From contig DMDX01000169.1 in assembly GCA_003451355.1 (NCBI GenBank), positions 1 to 5,933 on the forward strand: a stretch of 5,933 bases of DNA. The letters are read 5' to 3'. The position numbers and the translations under genes are program-made. Of this stretch, positions 1 to 5,933 are shown in pieces (positions within the stretch are counted from its first letter, which is position 1; every line of letters starts with the position of its first letter). Origin of the DNA: Cryomorphaceae bacterium (GTDB lineage Bacteria; Bacteroidota; Bacteroidia; Flavobacteriales; Schleiferiaceae). Below the pieces are notes generated by a model that saw only the letters and a program-made list of their open reading frames with translations, was not told the origin of the DNA and searched no databases.

Positions 1-3000
1 TAATGGTCATCATTTCAACAGACAACGGTGCCACGTGGAACCGTAGCTCGGCACTTAAGAAGTACGACCGCATGAGCGGTGTGAGCCCCTTTGGTGGTCG
101 CTACTCTCTGAACTTGAGTGCTTACACGGGACTCGTGAAGATTGGTTTCTATGTGGAGAGCTTGACGTCAAGTTCGGCACATCCATTTGCAACGTCGTAC
201 GATGTGCATGTGGATAACGTTGCCTTAGTTGCAACGCAGTCGCCTTGCTTGGTTCCGGATGTGACAGTAGCAACCACGTCCAACAGTGCAACTGTTTCAT
301 GGACGCCAACGTCTACCGGAGGCCAAATCGCATGGGGTCCTGTTGGCTTCAATATTGGTTCAGGTGCATCAGGTGCCAACCAGGCTGCGGCTTCAACGAA
401 TCCGTACACCATCACTGGTTTGACCCCAGGGACAGGATACCAAGTGTACTTCCAGGCTCCGTGTGCTTCTGCAAACGGTCAGTGGGTAGGTCCATTCACC
501 TTTAGCACTCCCTGCGTGAGTGCGATGAGTGGAGCCTACACGGTTGACTCAAACGGAACCGGCGCAAACAACTTTACCACACTCGCCGATGCAGTGAACG
601 CACTGAGCGTATGTGGCGTATCAGGTCCCGTAACACTCACATTGGCCGGTTACGAACACACTGGTGGCTTGAACTTGGCCTTGATCCCAGGTGCTAGTTC
701 AACGAACACGGTAACCTTCCAAGGTGCCGCCGCAGGCGGTTCCGTAATCAAAGGAACCGTAGGCCAGTTTGGTGCGGTAGTCCTCAATGGAACCCAGCAC
801 GTGACCATTCAAAACCTCACCGTCAATGCGCCAACAATGTCTGGTGTGATCTTGACGGGCGGTGCCAAGTACATCACGATCCACAACAATACCATTTTGG
901 CCGATACCACTGGAACGACTTCTACGGTGGCAGCCATTGCTTCAACCTCGAGCTTGACTTCGGTTTCGAGCTACGGCAACAACGCCAACCACATCACGGT
1001 GACCGACAACGTCATCAAGGGTGGCTACTACGGGGTGCGCTTTAACGGAACCAGCCCCGCGGTTCACGGATCTGATATTGTGTTCACTGGCAACACTGTA
1101 GCCAAAGCGTACTACTACGGCTACTATGCGTACTACATGGATGATTTGGTGATCAATGACAACGTGATCAACAACTTCCGTAATACGTTTAACTACGCGA
1201 TCTATGCTTACTACGCCAATGAGGTAGAGGTTCAGCGCAATGCTACTGAATCCCACTACTACGGTGTACTGCTTGGTTACTTGAACCGTGACTACAAGCC
1301 TTCGGTGAACTCAATAGTTGCGAATAACATGTTCAATGCAACAGGTAGTTACGGTGCGTACTTCGCGGACCCACGCTACATGAACATGTACTACAATACC
1401 TTCAAGGGCTCGAGCTACGGTTGCTACATGCTCACTTCATCAGGCACTTCACAGGCTAAAGTTTTGGATATACGTAACAACATCTTCCAGGGCGGAACCT
1501 ACGCGTTCTACTTCAGCGGAACCACGATGGATTCAGTGACGATGGACTACAACGTCTACAATCATGGCGGAACTACGTTTGTATGGTACGGCTCAGCCCG
1601 TGCAAGCCTCGCGGCATGGCAGACGGCGAATCCGACCTTGAATGCGAACTCGTCAACGAACGCGGTAGTATTCGCGAGCAATAGCGACCTTCACGTGGTG
1701 AACGGCGGACCGAACAACATCGGAATTCGGATCGCCGGATTTGCCGCTGACATCGACGGTGATGTGCGCTCAACAACCACACCGGATGTGGGTGCGGACG
1801 AATACACCCCAATCGACTACGACATGTCGCTTGAGATGATTCAAGGCATTGCTGGCTGTGGTGACTCGAATGCTTATGCTACAGTAGTGGTTAAGAACCG
1901 CGGAAACCTCACTGCAACTGGTTACACGGCAACTGTTGAGCTCAACGGTCCTACCGGAACGGTGACCCAGCAAGCCGCACTTACGGGTATCTCCATTCCA
2001 AGCTTCGGGTCTGATACCGTACAAGTTGGCCCATTCAATACGTATGCGGGCGGAGCCTTCGCGGTTCAGGGTTGGGTAACCTATGCCAACGACCAAGTTG
2101 CTTCGAACGACAGCCTTAACGGTGGAGTGCGCAATACGACTTCGGTTGTTCCCGCAACGGTATCACAAACTGGAGTGTGCTTCAATGCGGATTCAGTGAC
2201 CTTTGTGGCTAATGCGATTCCCGGTGTGCGCTACGCATGGTACCCCACAGCGACTGATACGGTGGCGATTGTCGATGGCGACAGCTTGACGGTTGCATTG
2301 GATCCGAACGCGACCTACTACTTGGGCTACCGCTCATCAATTGATACCATTGTCCAGAATGTGGGTACGTTGACCTCAACGGGAACGAACATCACTCCGT
2401 ACAAGACATTCTACCACGACGGGCGTGCCCAGTACATCATTTATGCTGACGAGCTTCAAACTGCTCTTGGCGGTGCAAACCCATCGCTGATTAGCGCAAT
2501 CGAGTTTGATGTAGTTTCTGCCGCCGCACAGGGCATGAATGACTTCACGGTGAAGGCGGGCAACATCCCGACGATTCCGACAACGGGCTACATTGACAAC
2601 ACGGGCTTCACTACGGTATTCAACACGGCGACGTACAATACCACTGCAGGCTGGAACCTTCACAGCTTCAGCACTCCTGTGCTGTGGGATGGTGTGAGTG
2701 ATTTCTGTGTGGAGGTGTGCTTCAATAACACGTCATACACATCGAACTCAAGTGTTCGATACGAAACCTTGACGCGCAAGGGCATGATTGATGGCTTTGC
2801 CGATGCCGGTGCTGCCAGCGGATCTACTCCAGGTACGGTGAGCGCGACCCATTCGAACAACCGTCCGAACTTCAAGCTCGTGGCTGAAGCTCAAGCATGC
2901 TCGAACCTGCGCCTTCCGGTAACTGCACTCATCGATTCAACGACTGCTACTGCGGTTGCGACCTTCGCTGAGGTGAATCCTGTCACCGGAACCTTTGAGT

Positions 3001-3455
3001 TCTACGCCAACACCTCTACAGGCCAAACCTTTGATTGGACCTACGGCGACGGCAACTCAGGTAGCGGAGATACGGCGACGCACAGCTACGGTGGTCCAGG
3101 TGTATTCACCGTGACGCTTGTAGTTACTGATTCAACGTGCAACACGGCTGATACGACCACCTTCACGGTGACCTCGCACATCGGCCTCGACGAGAACGCT
3201 TTGGGTCAGACCCTGGCGGCCTTCCCGAACCCCAACACGGGTGTGTTCACGGTGCGCATTGCAGGTAGCGAGGCCTTCGAAGGCCAGCTCGAAGTGCTGA
3301 ATTTGATGGGCCAAGTGGTTTCAGCCACGTCGGTTGACAAGCGCAGCGCAAGCCTCGACGTGAACCTCGACCTGAGCGACTACGCCAAGGGGATCTACAT
3401 GGTCCGCCTCAGCGGATCAGAGGGCCAGGCAGTGCTCCGCGTCGTAGTGCGCTAA
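1..3455 (+). CDS. Large secreted modular protein with right-handed beta-helix and T9SS C-terminal sorting domain (5' partial)
   Basis: Probable cell-surface or extracellular protein exported by the type IX secretion system; its ligand or substrate is unknown. The frame is open at the left edge, and the Met encoded at base 3 falls inside a beta-strand-like segment, so the signal peptide and true start lie upstream. Residues are counted from that Met. Residues 1-78 resemble the end of a MAM/jelly-roll domain (STDNGATW, then VHVDNVALV). 80-170 form a fibronectin III domain (TVSW, ITGLTPGTGYQVYF). 177-601 form a right-handed parallel beta-helix with repeated NxI/V turns, closing at DVGADEY (595-601). 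About 607-706 are CARDB-like (VVVKNRGNLTATGY), 718-780 Ig-like, and 785-962 an unnamed beta-rich domain. About 990-1058 are a PKD domain (WTYGDG at 1012-1017). 1060-1150 are the sorting domain (AFPNPNTGVF from 1073, KGIYMVRL near the end). I see no hydrolase active site. The beta-helix could be a carbohydrate-binding or lyase-like fold, but catalysis cannot be claimed. Stop TAA at 3453, terminator 27 bases on. Confidence 0.93.
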   Translation, partial: MVIISTDNGATWNRSSALKKYDRMSGVSPFGGRYSLNLSAYTGLVKIGFYVESLTSSSAHPFATSYDVHVDNVALVATQSPCLVPDVTVATTSNSATVSWTPTSTGGQIAWGPVGFNIGSGASGANQAAASTNPYTITGLTPGTGYQVYFQAPCASANGQWVGPFTFSTPCVSAMSGAYTVDSNGTGANNFTTLADAVNALSVCGVSGPVTLTLAGYEHTGGLNLALIPGASSTNTVTFQGAAAGGSVIKGTVGQFGAVVLNGTQHVTIQNLTVNAPTMSGVILTGGAKYITIHNNTILADTTGTTSTVAAIASTSSLTSVSSYGNNANHITVTDNVIKGGYYGVRFNGTSPAVHGSDIVFTGNTVAKAYYYGYYAYYMDDLVINDNVINNFRNTFNYAIYAYYANEVEVQRNATESHYYGVLLGYLNRDYKPSVNSIVANNMFNATGSYGAYFADPRYMNMYYNTFKGSSYGCYMLTSSGTSQAKVLDIRNNIFQGGTYAFYFSGTTMDSVTMDYNVYNHGGTTFVWYGSARASLAAWQTANPTLNANSSTNAVVFASNSDLHVVNGGPNNIGIRIAGFAADIDGDVRSTTTPDVGADEYTPIDYDMSLEMIQGIAGCGDSNAYATVVVKNRGNLTATGYTATVELNGPTGTVTQQAALTGISIPSFGSDTVQVGPFNTYAGGAFAVQGWVTYANDQVASNDSLNGGVRNTTSVVPATVSQTGVCFNADSVTFVANAIPGVRYAWYPTATDTVAIVDGDSLTVALDPNATYYLGYRSSIDTIVQNVGTLTSTGTNITPYKTFYHDGRAQYIIYADELQTALGGANPSLISAIEFDVVSAAAQGMNDFTVKAGNIPTIPTTGYIDNTGFTTVFNTATYNTTAGWNLHSFSTPVLWDGVSDFCVEVCFNNTSYTSNSSVRYETLTRKGMIDGFADAGAASGSTPGTVSATHSNNRPNFKLVAEAQACSNLRLPVTALIDSTTATAVATFAEVNPVTGTFEFYANTSTGQTFDWTYGDGNSGSGDTATHSYGGPGVFTVTLVVTDSTCNTADTTTFTVTSHIGLDENALGQTLAAFPNPNTGVFTVRIAGSEAFEGQLEVLNLMGQVVSATSVDKRSASLDVNLDLSDYAKGIYMVRLSGSEGQAVLRVVVR
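1020..1515 (+). repeat. Tyrosine-rich beta-helix coil repeats (protein-level)
   Basis: Within the beta-helix, residues 340-504 consist of degenerate coils of roughly 22-30 residues. Each coil has a hydrophobic strand, an Asn turn, then a Tyr-Gly/Ala-x-Tyr/Phe strand. Examples are TDNVIKGGYYGVRF (Tyr 342-343), TVAKAYYYGYYAYY (Tyr 370-378), NYAIYAYY (398-404), SHYYGVLLGY (419-426), GSYGAYF (450-453), SSYGCYM (472-475) and GGTYAFYF (500-503). The Asn positions look like the stacked Asn ladders of PbH1/NosD-type helices, and the tyrosines would stack along one face. The repeats are visible in protein only; the DNA copies have diverged, so this is not a recent tandem expansion. Coil boundaries are by eye. 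Confidence 0.65.
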
Positions 3456-3460
3456 ACGAC

Positions 3461-3477
3461 CTTTTGACCTCCAAAAG
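3461..3477 (+). other. Small 3'UTR hairpin after the surface-protein gene
   Basis: CTTTTG (3461-3466) and CAAAAG (3472-3477) pair perfectly over 6 bp around the loop ACCTC. The hairpin starts five bases after the stop codon and ends just before the strong terminator. It has no U-tract and is A/T-rich, so it is not a convincing terminator itself. It may be an mRNA 3'-end stem or a chance inverted repeat. Confidence 0.35.
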
Positions 3478-3481
3478 AGTG

Positions 3482-3513
3482 AGACCGCCCGGGTGACCGG
3501 GCGGTCTTTATAT
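3482..3513 (+). terminator. Strong intrinsic terminator of the surface-protein gene
   Basis: A perfect 11-bp GC-rich stem, AGACCGCCCGG (3482-3492) with CCGGGCGGTCT (3497-3507), closes on the GNRA-type tetraloop GTGA and runs into TTTATATTT. It begins 27 bases after the TAA stop, so it should end the upstream transcript before rnpB. The stem is symmetrical, but only the + strand side has a good T-tract, and only that side has a gene to terminate. Confidence 0.92.
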
Positions 3514-3532
3514 TTGTTGTACCTTTGCACCC
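3513..3532 (+). promoter_or_regulatory. Bacteroidota-type promoter for rnpB
   Basis: TACCTTTG at 3520-3527 matches the Bacteroidota housekeeping -7 consensus TAnnTTTG exactly and is followed by C, as is common in flavobacteria. Its end lies six bases before the first base of the RNase P P1 helix (3533), the expected distance to a transcription start. The -33 TTG element, normally about 20 bases upstream, cannot be recognised because that position lies in the GC-rich terminator stem. A TTTG at 3513-3516 is too close to serve in the usual way. The -7 call is well supported by position and sequence; the start site itself is inferred. Confidence 0.75.
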
Positions 3533-3928
3533 GCATAACGTCCGCCTTGCCGCCTTGAGGGGCTTCGGTTCCGAAGGGAGGAAAGTCCGGACATCACAGA
3601 GCACCGCGCTACCTAACGGGTAGGCAGTTGAGGGGCAACCCAAGGCTGACAGCTAGTGCCACAGAGAGGGAAACCGCCAACGGAGCATCGTATGAGTAAC
3701 GGGGGCAAGGGTGAAAAGGTGGGGTAAGAGCCCACCAGCGTCAGGAGCAATTCTGATGGCTTGGTAAACCTCGCGGGATGAAATGCCATGTAGGCTGGCG
3801 CTTGAAGACGGCTTGTCTGAGCCAGCGGGTAGGCAGATAGAGCAGTTGGGTGACCAACTGCCCAGATCAATGGCAAGGGCGCAACGCAAGGGGCGAACAG
3901 AATCCGGCTTACAGGACGATATGCTTTT
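3533..3928 (+). ncRNA. rnpB: RNase P RNA, bacterial type A-like
   Basis: This is the catalytic RNA that, with the protein RnpA, removes 5' leaders from precursor tRNAs. It has the conserved GAGGAAAGTCCGGAC block (3578-3592) and the 3' core ACAGAATCCGGCTTA (3897-3911). Pairings I could draw: P1 3533-3542 with 3915-3924 (ten pairs, one A-A mismatch). P2 3543-3551 with 3872-3881 (nine pairs, one bulged G). P3 stem 3563-3567 with 3572-3576. P4 3583-3591 with 3903-3910, leaving the conserved bulged U at 3586. P12 3718-3723 with 3731-3736. P14 3741-3746 with 3751-3756, loop GCAA. P16 3794-3799 with 3821-3826. P18 3842-3849 with 3854-3861, loop GTGA. GGGTAGGC (3827-3834) is the L15 region that pairs with the tRNA CCA end. 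The GNRA loops of P14 and P18 fit the type A docking onto P8. The ends are set by P1; the mature 3' end is uncertain by a few bases. Short open frames across this gene are not real. Confidence 0.97.
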
Positions 3929-3939
3929 CTACGACCGAA

Positions 3940-3966
3940 GGCTCCGCGGGTTGGGGCCATTTTATT
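3940..3966 (+). terminator. Probable rnpB terminator
   Basis: GGCTCC (3940-3945) pairs with GGGGCC (3953-3958) over six pairs including one G-U, with a 7-base loop, followed by ATTTTATT. It lies 15 bases after the P1 helix of RNase P RNA, so the primary transcript would carry a short 3' trailer to be trimmed. The stem is short and contains a G-U pair, so it is clearly weaker than the terminator before rnpB and may leak into the helicase gene. The T-run directly after P1 (3925-3928) is an alternative, weaker end. Confidence 0.6.
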
Positions 3967-3990
3967 AGGGCTTTTAATTCCATCCTCGCG
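3959..3990 (+). promoter_or_regulatory. AT-rich helicase leader without a Shine-Dalgarno site
   Basis: The stretch before the helicase ATG is A/T-rich (ATTTTATT, CTTTTAATTC) and ends in CATCCTCGCG. It has no purine-rich ribosome-binding sequence at the usual distance, as is common in Bacteroidota, where initiation often relies on an unstructured A/T-rich leader. I find no exact TAnnTTTG box between rnpB and this start. The helicase promoter is therefore either a divergent one here, one inside rnpB, or read-through from rnpB. Confidence 0.35.
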
Positions 3991-5933
3991 ATGTCAACAT
4001 TTACTGAACTCGGCCTTCGCGCTGAACTCCTCCAAGCGATTGAAGCGCTTGGCTTTGAGCAGGCAACACCTGTTCAATCCGAAACCATTCCCATTCTCCT
4101 TGAGGCTAAAGGCCAGACCGACATGGTTGCCTTGGCCCAGACCGGAACGGGTAAAACGGCCGCTTTTGGCCTTCCACTTCTTCACATGCTTCTTGAGGAC
4201 GGCGAGCCGTCTGCCAAGAACCGTCCAAAGGCGTTGATTCTGGCTCCGACCCGCGAACTCTGCGTGCAGATTTCGACGGAGATGGAGAAGTACGCGACCG
4301 AAACCGGGCTTCGCATGCTTGCCGTGTACGGCGGAGCCGCGATGCGCACCCAAATCACAGCCATGAAAAAGGGCGTGGATATTTTGATGGCAACCCCAGG
4401 TCGCCTTCTCGACTTGAACCGCCAAGGTCAGGTTCTGTTTGACGACCTCGAGTACATCATTCTCGATGAGGCCGACGAAATGCTCAACATGGGATTCTGG
4501 GACGACGTTCAAGAAGTCCTCAAGCAAGCCCCAGAGGGCCGCAACATTTGGTGCTTTAGCGCTACGCTTCCGAAGCCTATCGATGCGATGACCAAGACGC
4601 TCATGAACGAGCCAGTTCGTGTACAAATCGGCCAGAGAAATTCGGGTACTGCAACGGTCACGCATACAGTATTTGTCGTACCCAAGGAGCACCGATACAG
4701 CGGATTGCGTCGCCTACTTGACAGTGCGCCCGGGCTCTACGGTATGATTTTTTGCCGTACCAAAATCGAAACCCAAGAACTCGCCGAGCGCCTTGTGGCC
4801 GAAGGCTACACGGCTTCTGCACTCCACGGCGACCTGAGCCAGCAGCAGCGTGACTTGGTCATGCAGTCGTTCCGCCACAAGCGCGTGAAACTCCTCGTGT
4901 GTACCGACGTAGCGGCCCGCGGAATCGACGTTCAAGACCTGTCGCACGTGATTCACTTTGGATTCCCGAACGATACCGAAAGCTACACCCACAGAAGTGG
5001 CCGTACCGGTCGTGCAGGTAAGTCAGGTGAAAGTTGGGCACTCATAAACCCCATGGAGCGACGTAAAATCGCATTCATTCAGAAGATGATTCAGCGCGAA
5101 ATGCTGCAGAGCCCGCTTCCGACGAGAGATGAGGTGCTTGCCCGTCAGGTGAGTCACTTTGCTGAAGAGTTTGCCGCTCATCCTGAGGCTCCAGAAGTAA
5201 TCAAGCCCCTTGTGGAGGCTGTGATGCCGCGGTTTGAGCACATGACTTCACGTGAACTTATTGAGCGCTTTTTTGCCGCAGAACTGCACGAGCTCGTGCA
5301 GCACTATGTAAACGAACAGGCTGAAGTTCCGTCAGTACGTGCTCAAAAGGACCGCAAGGAGCGCGGAGGTGACTTCGAAGACCGCGGACCTAAGCGTCAG
5401 CGAGGAATGGATTCGCCAGCAGAACAGCGATTTGCCATCAATATTGGTGAGTCGCATGGCTTTACATGGTTTTCACTAAAGGACTTTTTACGCGAAACCG
5501 TGCGACTCGGCGAAAATGACGTGCAGGGTGTAAACTGCGGTGCCGACCAGAGCTACTTTAATGTGCCGGAGTCGCGCGTCGATGATGTTCAAACGGCCCT
5601 TAATGGAGCCCAAGTCAAAGGTGTGGAGGTTAAGCTGGATGCCGTAGACGATCAAGTTGGTCGTTTTGAGCGTGAGCGCGGACCCCGTAACGACCGTTTT
5701 GGCGGCGGACGCCCCCAGGGTAAGTTCGGTGACCGTGGCGGCTACCAAGGTGGGCGTGGTGGCTATCAAGGTGGCGGCGGAGGCGGCTACCGTGGAAGCA
5801 ACGACCGTGGCGGAAGCAGTGACCGTGGTGGCTATCAAGGCGGTGGCGGAGGCTACCGTGGCGGAAGCAGTGACCGCGGAGGTTACCAAGGTGGCGGCGG
5901 AGGCGGCTACCGTGGCGGAAGCAGTGACCGTGG
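3991..5933 (+). CDS. deaD: DEAD-box ATP-dependent RNA helicase, DeaD/CsdA type (3' partial)
   Basis: Unwinds or remodels RNA using ATP; relatives act in ribosome assembly, cold adaptation and mRNA decay. The window covers 647 codons with no stop. Every family motif is present: upstream aromatic F4, Q motif GFEQATPVQ (21-29), Walker A AQTGTGKT (49-56), PTREL (86-90), GG (114-115), TPGR (135-138), DEAD (159-162), SAT (190-192), IFCRTK (253-258), QxxR (284-287), TDVAARGID (305-313) and HRSGRTGRAG (334-343). Residues about 365-445 form a helical segment like the CsdA dimerisation region, followed by a charged linker (450-478). About 480-551 match the DbpA-type RNA-binding domain (FAINIGESHGFTW; later VEVKLD). 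From about 558 the tail is Arg/Gly/Tyr-rich and repetitive. ATG 3991 is chosen because the conserved region begins right after it. The symbol is by family resemblance; DbpA or RhlE-like roles are less likely given the length and tail. The gene starts 62 bases after rnpB on the same strand. Confidence 0.95.
   Translation, partial: MSTFTELGLRAELLQAIEALGFEQATPVQSETIPILLEAKGQTDMVALAQTGTGKTAAFGLPLLHMLLEDGEPSAKNRPKALILAPTRELCVQISTEMEKYATETGLRMLAVYGGAAMRTQITAMKKGVDILMATPGRLLDLNRQGQVLFDDLEYIILDEADEMLNMGFWDDVQEVLKQAPEGRNIWCFSATLPKPIDAMTKTLMNEPVRVQIGQRNSGTATVTHTVFVVPKEHRYSGLRRLLDSAPGLYGMIFCRTKIETQELAERLVAEGYTASALHGDLSQQQRDLVMQSFRHKRVKLLVCTDVAARGIDVQDLSHVIHFGFPNDTESYTHRSGRTGRAGKSGESWALINPMERRKIAFIQKMIQREMLQSPLPTRDEVLARQVSHFAEEFAAHPEAPEVIKPLVEAVMPRFEHMTSRELIERFFAAELHELVQHYVNEQAEVPSVRAQKDRKERGGDFEDRGPKRQRGMDSPAEQRFAINIGESHGFTWFSLKDFLRETVRLGENDVQGVNCGADQSYFNVPESRVDDVQTALNGAQVKGVEVKLDAVDDQVGRFERERGPRNDRFGGGRPQGKFGDRGGYQGGRGGYQGGGGGGYRGSNDRGGSSDRGGYQGGGGGYRGGSSDRGGYQGGGGGGYRGGSSDR
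5731..5933 (+). repeat. In-frame tandem repeat encoding an RGG/GGYQGG tail
   Basis: The helicase tail is built from units that begin Asp-Arg-Gly-Gly. Unit 1 spans 5731-5802 (24 residues, with YQGG twice), then a short unit 5803-5820 (DRGGSS), a 51-base unit 5821-5871, a 54-base unit 5872-5925, and another starting at 5926 that is cut by the window end. The consensus is DRGGYQGGGG(GG)YRGGSS. Lengths are multiples of three, and the 51- and 54-base copies differ by one Gly codon plus several synonymous changes. Such RGG-type tails bind RNA non-specifically and can promote condensation in other proteins; that role is inferred here. Confidence 0.88.

Noticed and set aside
942..2096. Minus-strand open frames of about 60-110 codons across the beta-helix region
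   Set aside because: They are shadows of the large + strand gene. They have no domain, no promoter and no consistent start signals.
3493..3496. The same GGGTGACC sequence in the terminator (3491-3498) and the RNase P P18 hairpin (3848-3855)
   Set aside because: GTGA is a common stable GNRA loop closed by G-C pairs, and the stems are otherwise unrelated, so shared origin or regulation is not supported.
3613..3968. Several short open frames on both strands between 3613 and 3968
   Set aside because: They fall inside the RNase P RNA gene, whose conserved helices explain the sequence; none resembles a protein family.
3994..4692. A 232-codon open frame on the - strand
   Set aside because: It lies wholly antisense to the helicase core, whose + strand frame carries every DEAD-box motif. 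Its product shows no recognisable domain and it has no start context or promoter.
5488..5889. A 133-codon Ala/Thr/Val-rich open frame on the - strand
   Set aside because: It is the reverse-complement reading of the DbpA-like domain and the Gly/Arg repeat tail; its low-complexity composition is an artefact of the GGC/GGT-rich repeat.
1..5933. Search by eye for CRISPR arrays, insertion-sequence ends, tRNA genes, attachment sites and toxin-antitoxin pairs
   Set aside because: I found no spaced direct repeats, transposase, terminal inverted repeats, tRNA cloverleaf or small paired genes. The only DNA-level tandem repeat is the in-frame helicase tail.

Overview
The window looks like a piece of a Bacteroidota chromosome, most likely from a flavobacterial-type lineage with a moderate (around 50%) GC content. 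Three things point there. The first protein ends in a type IX secretion (T9SS) C-terminal sorting domain, a system confined essentially to Bacteroidota. The promoter in front of the RNA gene carries the TAnnTTTG -7 box of this phylum. The helicase start has no Shine-Dalgarno sequence, which is also common there. I would not name a genus.

Layout, all on the + strand. (1) Bases 1-3455 hold the 3' part of a large secreted modular protein: a MAM/jelly-roll-like fragment, a fibronectin III domain, a long right-handed beta-helix, a CARDB-like and an Ig-like module, a beta-rich domain I cannot name, a PKD domain and the T9SS sorting domain. Its start lies upstream of the window. (2) Bases 3456-3532 hold a small hairpin, a strong intrinsic terminator and a Bacteroidota promoter packed together. 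(3) Bases 3533 to about 3928 are rnpB, the catalytic RNA of RNase P. I folded it by hand: P1, P2, P3, P4 with its bulged U, P12, P14, P16 and P18 can all be drawn. A probable terminator follows. (4) From 3991 past the window end is a DEAD-box RNA helicase of the DeaD/CsdA type, with a DbpA-like RNA-binding domain and an Arg/Gly/Tyr-rich repeat tail cut off by the window edge.

The surface protein is an independent transcription unit, closed by its own terminator. rnpB and the helicase are neighbours in RNA metabolism (tRNA 5' maturation; RNA unwinding in ribosome assembly or mRNA turnover). They might share some transcription through the weak terminator between them, but that is inference.

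I do not see an undescribed system here: no CRISPR, defence island, mobile element or unexplained gene. The points most worth a second look are the tyrosine ladder in the beta-helix, the unnamed domain near residues 785-960, the terminator-promoter overlap before rnpB, and the repetitive helicase tail. No stretch longer than about 80 bases lacks a gene.
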